Positions 55,627-64,000 of a stretch of 64,000 bases of DNA are shown here, piece by piece (the stretch's first letter is position 1; the number at the start of each line of letters is the position of its first letter). The DNA comes from Amoebidium appalachense. Its lineage: Eukaryota; Ichthyosporea. Position numbers and translations under genes: made by a program. The notes beneath the pieces were generated by a model that ran no database searches, was not told the DNA's origin, and saw only the letters and a list, made by a program, of their open reading frames with translations. Location: assembly GCA_963693365.1 (NCBI GenBank), contig CAVNZM010000001.1:15810001-15874000 (forward strand), written 5' to 3'.

Positions 55627-56535
55627 CAGAAATTGTGTTTTACGAGGTCAATATCGGTGTATAGTGACAAGAATCCGAGTCGTAATACGAATCTCCTGAA
55701 ATTTGATCATCTTGTTGTATTGTTATTGTGTATGTTTGTGGGATTTAGCTCCTGCTTTCTTGGATTTAGCCCTAGCTCGAACAAAAAACCCTTGTATCTT
55801 TGAGTACGGTACAGATCTAATCTACGTTTGGAGAATTCGTTGTTCCCCCTTAGAACAAAGATGATTCTTGTATGTTTGAATAGTATGATTCAAACGTATA
55901 ACGATTTCGTTGTTACCCCTTCGGAATTATTACAGTAAACCACATGTTAAGTTATTTGACCCAGGCATTTTTTGTCTGGATTGCCTAAACACGATCACTT
56001 TCTTGTCCGTAATCGCTCGTATAAGTAATTACAGTGAATTACAGTGTCTGGTCATCTATATACCTATTTTGTTACTTATTCAAGCGGACCGGGTGTTGCT
56101 AGTTCTCGGATATCACCAAACCATTAAAATGCTTGGGTGAACATCCTGGGTATACACCTTCCGGTCCACAATAGTTGCCAATTTTCGTCTCTGTATAATA
56201 CACATTTTGTATTCCCAAAGGCTGCTTGCCTTCCGCGGTGTCTCTTGCATGGGTAGCTCCCCGCATGCATGTGTTGGAGGTGGCATGCAACCTTGCTCGA
56301 AGGCTCTAGTAATAATTTCCAGAGGAGCACTAAGATTGTGTTGGTGTCTGCAAATTACATTTGTCACTCGGCACAGCTAAAGTTCGCCCCCCCCCCCCCC
56401 CCCCCCTCCTCCCCCCCCCCCCCCCCCCCCCCCTCCTTTTTTTTTTTTTTGGCTCCCGCTGGTCCCCTTCGAGCTTCTCTCCCATCCCCCCCCCCCCCCC
56501 CCCCCCCCCCTGGTCCCCTTCGAGCTTCTCTCCCA

Positions 56536-56574
<39 letters not shown>

Positions 56575-57160
56575 CCCCTTCCTCCTCCCCCAGGGGTTCG
56601 CTCTACCCCCTGCATGGCAGCCCGTGTTCCTTTTCCGATGTGACCCTACCAGAAGCTCACACGAGTTACAAGGGTGGGACATGAGGTTTCAACACGGAAC
56701 AGGTGACTAATTAAGTCGGGCACACACAGTCGTGCTCGTAAGTGAGGGTCTTCACGGTGATTGGCTGAGTCTAGAAGGGACTGCCATATATGGTTATTGT
56801 GGGTTCAGCCTGCGACGGATCTTGAGAGAAAGCAGGGCTAATCGTACAGCAACAAAGCTGGTTATTAAAGGAGGTTTCTTTTAGACCGATTTATGGGCTC
56901 TTTCGGGTCAGGCCAAAGTGCTGTTTGATGCGCATCACGCCAGTCATAAAGCAGGGACAATGTCTTTTGGGTCTGACCCGACCCGGATCCGTAAAAGAAA
57001 CCCTCCAGTAATAATCCTCATGGATCCCGTTGCATGGGATTATGAGTCCGATTATTGGGTCTGATGGTGCTATGTTTATGGGCTGCAAGAAAGGAATAAA
57101 AACAGCAGATTTATAGAGTTGCAATAGGGAGAGACCACTGTGTCCAAGAGCCACGGCCCG
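55627..57160. other. Spacer between the GATA and CCCH zinc-finger genes
   Basis: Mostly ordinary sequence with a C/T-rich block at 56387-56600, in which tggtccccttcgagcttctc followed by tcccatc and a C run is repeated twice. No gene recognised. Confidence 0.55.
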
Positions 57161-57293
57161 GATGTGTGTGTGTGTGTGTGTGTTGGAGTGTGAGTCTTTG
57201 TGCGTGCGCGTGTGTGTACGTGCGTGTGTGTGTGAGTGAGTGTGTGCGTGTGCGTGTGCGCGCGTGTGTCAGTGTGTTGCGTCAGTGTGTTGC

Positions 57294-57325
<32 letters not shown>

Positions 57326-57403
57326 TGTGAGTGTGTGTGTGTGTGTGTACGTGTGTGTGTGTGTGTGTGTGTATACACGTGTGTGTGGTTGTTGTTGTTG
57401 TTG

Positions 57404-57434
<31 letters not shown>

Positions 57435-57520
57435 AGGGGGGGGGGAGGGAAGGGTACTCGCCTGGGCGCTGAGGTGGTGGTGTTGCTGTTGTTGATGGTG
57501 GTGGTGGTAGTGGTGGGGAT

Positions 57521-57557
<37 letters not shown>

Positions 57558-57560
57558 GAG
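57161..57560. repeat. TG, GTT, G and GGT repeats
   Basis: TG/CG 57163-57388, (GTT)n, a G run, (GGT)n and a second G run ending at about 57556. No gene. Confidence 0.9.
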
Positions 57561-58331
57561 GGGGATAGATAATGTTGGCCTAGATGAATTGGGTTCCTTT
57601 TCTCTGGCTGCACATGCACATCCACACGATAGTTTTGCTTTGGCCCTGGATAGACTGATTTAGTGAACATTTCCATTTTTGCACAACATTTGCGGGAACG
57701 TGAACACTTCTTCAATGGTAAGGTGTGTACAGCAACACGCTGTACTTATTACCTGCCTTCGAATATGCCATTCTTATCTTCCTTTTATTTTCGGTGTTTT
57801 TATTCGAAGAGTTTACCGACACTTGGTAGGCACATGCATACCTTGTAAACACACACATGCCATGTATCTCTTACGTGGGTCACGTTTGCATACACAAGTT
57901 CGAGACGGCTTGTGCATGCCCCGGTTCATTCAGAGTATTGCTGTAATCATCCCCCCCCCCCCCCCCCCCCCCCTCCCCTCCCCCTTCCTCCCCCCCCCCC
58001 CCCCCCCCCCCCTCCCCTCCCCCCTCCCCTCCCCCCCTCCCCCGGCGCCCGGAGGCAAAAAAAGGAGTAATAATAAATAACGATATCCAAACACCAAACA
58101 AACAGACACAGTCTGCATCTACGACACCCAACGCACAGCACGTAAATCTTTCTCAACCACTAAGTTGCTAAGGCACATGCAAAGAGGGCAGTGTATGTTA
58201 TCTGCCGCCTGGTATCGGAAACTAATGGAGTTTAAGTGTGCATGTCATTCACCGAATGTGTGTGCATTCACGTACACGAGCCGAGACCCGAGTGTACGTT
58301 TGTGACGTGGATCTGTGTGTGTACGTGTGTG

Positions 58332-58362
<31 letters not shown>

Positions 58363-58485
58363 TTTTTTTTTGGGGGGGGGGGGGGGGGATGAGACTTCAG
58401 TGAACAAAGAAACTATTAGAATGCATACCTAAGCAACTATGCCACTGTAAACTCAGTTACACTTGCCCGTGGCCTCCATTTAAGC
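57561..58485. other. Possible 3' flank of the CCCH zinc-finger gene
   Basis: Two C/CT blocks at 57951-58043, a T then G run at 58347-58388, otherwise ordinary sequence. No exon identified. Confidence 0.5.
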
Positions 58486-58874
58486 CTATTGTGCTGCGGC
58501 AAAATCGCCGGATCGATGGAAATCCTGTTGGTGAGAGCCCCGATTAGCATTTGATGCGATTAGAGAAAGAATGCTTTCTAGATGGTTCGGGAGGAATCTC
58601 GAGCATGTGGGAGACGTGATGTGTAAATGAAAGATGTAAGTTGACAAATGAAGGTCACGGCTGCACACGTTAGCGGGGACAAGGGTACATACACATCACA
58701 CACACCATCAGGACACACACACACAAAAACAGACCCATGCACGGACACACACACAGACACACACACATGGCCGTCCACACGTACACACAAGCACCAGGCG
58801 GCACAAACAAGCATGTGCAAGCACCCTAACAACAACAAGAGCGCGCACACACAGGCATCGTACACAGGCACACA

Positions 58875-58930
<56 letters not shown>

Positions 58931-59488
58931 AGAATAGACGAGGGGGTGGAGCCGTGGGGAAGGAGAAAAAAAGGGGGAGGAGGAAGGGAGGGAGGGGGGG
59001 GGGGGGGGGGGGGGTGGGGGGGAGGGGGAGGAAGGGAGGGAGAGATGGCGGGAAGGGGGAGGGAGGGAGGGAGGGAGGGAGGGAGGGAGGGAGGGAGGGA
59101 GGGAGGGAGGGAGGGAGGAGGAAAGAAGGAGATGGCGGGAGAGAGACAGAGGGAGATAGCAAGAGAGGACAAGCAATGACAGCTGAAGCAGGCTAAGGGG
59201 CAAGAGGAAATAGAGTGAAGGTGTCTGTCGTACTGCATATGAGTGGGCTGGTGTTGGGTGCTTGTGTGTCTTCTTTCAGGTAGAAAAAACAACAGAAGGG
59301 GGGAGGGGGGAGGGGGATGTAGAATGTGTTACACGGGAGGGAGTGGTGGTGGTGGTGGTGGTGGTGGTGGTGGTGGTGGTGGTGGGTGTGCGTGCGTGTG
59401 TGTGTGTGTGTGTGTGTGGGGGGGGGGGGGGATGTAGAATGTGTTACCCCAGGTGGTGGTGGTGATGGTGGTGGTGGTGGTGGTGGTG

Positions 59489-59561
<73 letters not shown>

Positions 59562-60382
59562 AGGATGTAGGACGTGTCACTCTGAGAACTTTACGTGTCA
59601 CCAACACAGTGCCTGGCATTAGAAAGGAGGAAAAAAAGATATTCACCTATCTGTGCCCAAAGATGCAAAAGCAGCACCCCCCTCCCCCCCCCCCACCCAC
59701 CGGGGATTACTTGCCTCCTCCGGACAGCGCATAGCGTTGTGGTTTGGGCTCAGACAGTTCTTGCACACGTGGACATGCCTGTATCAAGAAAGTGGTTTTA
59801 GTTTGTAGTAAGTAGCAGAAATAGTGGTGAGGTTGATCGGGATGGGTGTATGCTCTTTTTGAAAAGAAGGGCAAGGGGGAAGAGGGGAGGGAATAGCAGA
59901 AGCTGTTCGTTGTTGATTCCTGTATTCCCCCCCCGCCACCCCCCCTCATTCCCTCCAAGTCCTCCTATTCTTATACGCGACAACCATTCACCCCCCCCCC
60001 CCCCCCCTCCCCCGGCGGTCCCCTCCCTTCCTGATGTCCATGTACGTGTGCACGTTCAAGTGCCCTCCAAACATTCTTCATCTCTATCTACTTGTGTGTG
60101 TGTGCAAGTGCACATGAGCACAGGCACGGGCACACGTACTGACACTTGGGCCTCTGGCAGCCCCTCCTAAGCTGGAAGTATCTGCAGACAGCCTTCGGTC
60201 TGATGGAGATGTGGTGCTGGTGGTCCTTGCTGCTGTGCCGCCACTGGAACACACACATCTGGAGGGTGTGTGTGTACGTGGGTGTACGTGTACGTGTGTG
60301 TGTGAGTGTGAGTGTGTGTGTGTGTGTGCATGTGTGTATGTGTGTGTGTGTGTAGGTGTGTGTATGTGTGTGTGTGTGTGTG

Positions 60383-60419
<37 letters not shown>

Positions 60420-60474
60420 ATGTGTGTGTGTGTGTGTAGGTGTGTGTATGTGTGTGTGTGGATGTGTGTGTGTG

Positions 60475-60513
<39 letters not shown>

Positions 60514-60628
60514 ATATGTGGATGTGTGTGTGTGGTTGTGTGTGTGTGTGTGTGTGTGTGCGTGTGTTTCCGTGCGCATGTGCGTGTGCATATTGGAGAT
60601 GGGGTGGGGAGGAGGGAAAGGAGGGCCG

Positions 60629-60660
<32 letters not shown>

Positions 60661-61394
60661 CGACGGATGTTACAAGGGAGGTGGGCAGTGAATAGGTAAT
60701 GGTTGAGAGAGATCGAAGTGAACTTGGGCCCAATTTAGTCCAAAAATGTCACCTATTATATAAGGAAGAAGAAAGGGAGAAGCGTGAAATGGGACACGAG
60801 ATAGACAATAAAGGGGAGAGAACAAGTGACAGTGAACACATGGCGAGTGAGAAGAAGAAATGATGGTGTGCGCATGATTGTGTGTCTGTATTGGGCTCGT
60901 GTGTTAAGAAATTCACGTTCGTAGGAACATGTGAGTGAGTGAGTGAGTCTGTGTGCATGAGTAGATGTTCTTCCTTAAATTTCATTTATTCATTTGACTT
61001 CTTATTTGGGGGAGAGGGGGGGGGGGGGGGGAGGGAGAGGATGTGCGCCCCACTGCATGCTATACTATGCGTGTTTGTGTGCAAATTCAGCATGAGCATA
61101 TGCATGTGCATGTGCGCACGTACATTTGCATGCCACCCCGGCCGTGCAGTTCCTTACCTCGTGATCATCCAGCATGGCCCCGTACGACTCGAAACCCAAT
61201 GCCTGTGGATTGGGTGCATCCTGGGGAGGCAGTGCGGTGGTGGTGGTGGTGGTGGTGGTGGTGGTGGTGGCGGCGGCGGTGGGGGGGGGGGGTAAGAAAA
61301 AAATATAGGGTACGAAGCACACATTAATGCAGGGAAACCCATGCTAATTTGCGAAACTCACACAAATAGTATGCATCATAAGCAGAGTCCTGGG

Positions 61395-61433
<39 letters not shown>

Positions 61434-62503
61434 ACAGTTATATAAGAAGGTAGATAAAGGCAAGCACTACGTAGGAATAAGGGGAGCAGAGAAGCACCCA
61501 CAGTTTCGGTCGTGGCTGCAGTACCAGCCCCGCCCCCCCTGCCTCCCCTTATGCCCATTCCTTTGCCCGACACATACAAGTATGACCACTTGCCCCCTGT
61601 CCCAGCATATAATTGGAAGTATCAAAACGTGGAAGTTCCAAAAGGAAAACGCCTGACGGAAATGTTTTACAGCTTGACTCACATACCATTATGATAGCCC
61701 CCTCCCCCCCCCCCCCCTCCCCCCCCCCCCCCCCCCCCCCCCGCGCCCACCAAACCAAACACCCCCCAATCCCCACACCCCAACCCCATCACCACCAAAT
61801 GCATGTCAAAACAACAATAATAGGAAAAACAGAACCCACACTTTCCTCCCTGTAATATATATAACACGTTCCCTATCATTTCTTTTCCAAAACACCCTCC
61901 CGACAGTGTATACGAAGTGTCATGCAGGATTGCACTCGTCATTGTGCTGAAAGAGAAAAGTTTAAAACCGGGTGAAAGTTGAAATGCCAAATGGTCTGTT
62001 TCCTTACATTCTTGTGTTTCTTTTTGTAATCTCTCAGCAGGTCGCCAAATCGCACATAGGTGAAAGGCCCCTCACGCTGTAGAAGCTGCCAGAACCTGAC
62101 ACGTGTCTCCAATAGAAGCTGCTGGGCGTCGGCGGAGGAACCACCCTCTTTTGTGTGTGATATTAAAACAAACCGACGTGAGTGGTTGGTCGCCCGCATG
62201 TATGAAGAAAGGGACATCAACATAATATAATACAGATGGTAAGACTGCCCTACGTGTGTGTCATGTGAAACAAAGCAGTCACACAGCAAATTCGTCGACG
62301 GTTCAAACGGAAGAAAGGCACAGTGATGCAAAAGGCACAAGTGTCACTTGTTGCTCATCAAGAAATAAAACAATCAGCGTCCTTGAGCCAGCCTTCCGCA
62401 CACTTGTACAAATTTCCTATTTATCGTTAGCCTGACTAACTAAACCGGAGAACATGACATGCTCTTTCACACCAAAACCCCCCTCCCCCAGACACGCACA
62501 CGC

Positions 62504-62563
<60 letters not shown>

Positions 62564-62564
62564 G

Positions 62565-62596
<32 letters not shown>

Positions 62597-62912
62597 CAGA
62601 GCCTGCGGGAGAGAGAGAGAGAGAGGCAAACTCGCAACCATGCACCAACACAATTCAACTCTACCATCCCCATATTGTTTAACTTCCTCACCCCCCCCCC
62701 CGCCCTCACACCCACAACCACCCACCCACACAACCACACATCACCCACCCAGTTCCTTACGTACATCCGCCCAGAATTGCAGCTCTTCAGGTCCGTGGGC
62801 ACGTTTGCACGTGGCAGCAGTGTCTTTGCAGGCACCTGATTGGATAAACAAGTCACGTGTGAGATCACATGACGTCAAAACCGATGAGCATGCCCAAAAC
62901 ACGCACGCGCAC

Positions 62913-62956
<44 letters not shown>

Positions 62957-63281
62957 AGTATGTATCTTTAATTATGGATTGCTGCTGACTGGTCAAAAGT
63001 GTACTACGCTTATTATGGCAGCTTTGAGCATTCGCCGACCAAGAGTAAGCTTGCACGTTACCCAATACATCCTTCACCTACAATCGAAACGGATTTCTGT
63101 GGGTGCAAATGGGCAAAGACATATTTAGGACACACATACAACACCTCTGCTATCATACTTTTGGAAAAGGAGTCAAGACACACAACTCCCCCCCCCCCCC
63201 CCCCCCCCCCCCCACCCCCACACACCACAAAAAAAAAAAAAAAAAAAAAAAAAGACACGAACACACAGACGCAGGCATACT

Positions 63282-63316
<35 letters not shown>

Positions 63317-63525
63317 CCCTCTCCCCATAAAAAACAAAAACAAAAAAACAATGCCACACGGGCACACAGACACACACGTATGACCTGCCGCCTACACCCC
63401 ACAAACAAGCACAAGTGCCACACCCCCTTGACCGGTCCTCACCTGCTTTGAACAAGGGGCAGAGTTTGAGTTTCCAGTCCGGCACAAGGGCTAGCTGGGT
63501 CCTTGGTGAGAGAGACCCGGACAGG
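58486..63525 (-). CDS. CCCH/CCHC zinc-finger protein (HELZ/ZC3H7-like first finger), partial, runs off the right edge
   Basis: Exons (minus): 63525-63443, 62835-62761, 62147-62008, 61220-61158, 60258-60140, 59778-59715, and a tentative last exon 58524-58486. Phases agree. Finger 1: [14 protein letters not shown], then [19 protein letters not shown] (C-X7-C-X6-C-X3-H followed by AHG.EEL.FW, as in HELZ and ZC3H7 proteins). Then a helical segment [18 protein letters not shown] and [12 protein letters not shown]. Finger 2: [20 protein letters not shown] (C-X8-C-X4-C-X3-H), directly followed by a CCHC knuckle [14 protein letters not shown]. Such proteins bind RNA; a role in mRNA control is inference. 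The exon ending at 59715 uses a GC donor (gcaagt). The 5' part lies beyond position 64000. The tentative last exon adds [12 protein letters not shown] and a stop and is weak. Confidence 0.75.
58867..59130. repeat. (CA)n followed by (GGGA)n minisatellite
   Basis: CA run 58878-58928, G runs near 59000, and about 15 GGGA units 59059-59118. Inside an intron of the CCCH gene. Confidence 0.92.
59341..59562. repeat. Duplicated (GGT)n-(TG)n-poly-G module
   Basis: ggatgtagaatgtgttac plus (GGT)n, (TG)n and a G run occur at 59313-59430 and again at 59430-59562; a third ggatgtaggacgtgtcac follows. A tandem duplication of a compound microsatellite. Confidence 0.85.
60266..60660. repeat. TG microsatellite and poly-G
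   Basis: Interrupted TG 60266-60580 starts 8 nt upstream (sense) of the CCCH exon at 60258, so the acceptor lies in CA-rich sense sequence. G run at 60631-60659. Confidence 0.92.
61221..62007. other. Intron of the CCCH gene with GGT, G and C runs
   Basis: (GGT)n and a G run at 61238-61290, G run 61390-61431, C runs 61700-61742. A proline-rich 60-codon plus-strand frame at 61512-61694 lies here but has no supporting context. Confidence 0.6.
62148..62760. repeat. Intron of the CCCH gene with (CA)n
   Basis: CA/CG run 62491-62600 and a short GA run; the rest is ordinary sequence with no exon seen. Confidence 0.8.
62836..63442. repeat. Intron of the CCCH gene with TG, poly-C and poly-A runs
   Basis: TG 62917-62954, C then A runs 63187-63253, C run 63284-63315. 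No exon seen. Confidence 0.85.
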
Positions 63526-63565
63526 CTGCAAAATAAATGAAACATATGAGAACACACACACGCAC

Positions 63566-63616
<51 letters not shown>

Positions 63617-64000
63617 TACAGAGACACACACACAAAAGCACCCACACAAGTGCGCGTGCGGACACACACACACGCACACACGCACGCACAAACACACACA
63701 CCGACAACCATGAGAGAAAGAGAAAGGGGGGGGGGGGGGGGGGGGGGAGGTGGAGACAATACATACAGCAACCCATCCACACATATGCACACCAGCAACA
63801 TGATTAGCTAAACAGACAACCTCAGGGAAAACGGACAGTCCCTAACACTACACCAAACCCTCAACCTAGCCTGATTCACTGTCCACCCCTCCACCCCTAC
63901 TAATGCACACCCCCATCCATACACACCATATTTCCTGGACCTCCATCATTCAAACCCCCCTCACCCCCCTGCCCCCGCCGCCCCAATCAATCACTCCCCT
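63526..64000. repeat. Right-edge intron sequence with (CA)n, GA and poly-G
   Basis: CA 63554-63600, GA 63601-63616, more CA, G run 63727-63748, then C-rich sequence to the end. Presumed upstream intron of the CCCH gene. Confidence 0.75.

Noticed and set aside
61512-61694. 60-codon plus-strand proline-rich frame ([12 protein letters not shown]...)
   Set aside because: Inside an intron of the minus-strand CCCH gene, no splice or start context, proline content comes from C-rich sequence.

Overview
The window is nuclear DNA of an intron-rich eukaryote. Every well-supported gene is split by introns of about 0.2-4 kb. Almost all junctions are GT-AG, and exon phases agree from exon to exon. Introns and spacers are packed with poly-G/poly-C tracts, (TG/CA)n, (GA/CT)n and G-rich minisatellites, so most long open frames here are translated repeats. 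The gene set fits a unicellular or early-branching eukaryote, possibly a holozoan protist: canonical poly(A) polymerase, proline iminopeptidase, two-finger GATA factor, CCCH zinc-finger protein, and a Cys-loop-less pentameric ligand-gated channel. The species cannot be fixed from this sequence.

Layout. 1-9.9 kb: minus-strand poly(A) polymerase; twelve exons join in phase from an 8-nt first coding exon, and the 3' end is unresolved. 9.9-11.5 kb: divergent spacer carrying a 329-bp hAT-type MITE with an 8-bp target-site duplication. 11.5-14.9 kb: plus-strand proline iminopeptidase, four exons, complete. 15.3-16.5 kb: a 586-bp tandem duplication. 17.6-20.6 kb: a repeat-free island flanked by inverted TTAAGGGGATC, possibly a decayed TTAA-target transposon. 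21-24 kb: microsatellites, duplicated segments and a minisatellite. 24.7-39.8 kb: a very large minus-strand Helitron-family gene encoding a charged repeat region, a DUF6570/Helitron-like N domain, HUH/Y2 Rep, Pif1-like helicase and an OTU protease. Its last intron holds four copies of a 66-bp phase-neutral exon-like cassette. 39.9-43.7 kb: nested duplications, duplicated hairpins and a tRNA-like element. 43.7-50.4 kb: plus-strand pentameric channel gene, seven exons, with an extra fifth membrane segment and a long tail. 52.2-55.6 kb: plus-strand two-finger GATA factor. 58.5-64 kb: minus-strand CCCH/CCHC zinc-finger gene running off the right edge.

Three themes recur. First, several introns contain tandem copies of their own splice junction, giving arrays of decoy donors or acceptors. 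Second, several coding exons are frame-broken by about 1 nt at or near C or G runs (Helitron helicase, channel tail, GATA finger 1, and the ORF at 18.1 kb), which suggests homopolymer sequence error as much as real decay. Third, many introns carry a long C run within tens of bases of the 5' splice site. The two RNA-related genes (poly(A) polymerase and the CCCH protein) are housekeeping-type and are not an operon; no functional clustering is evident.
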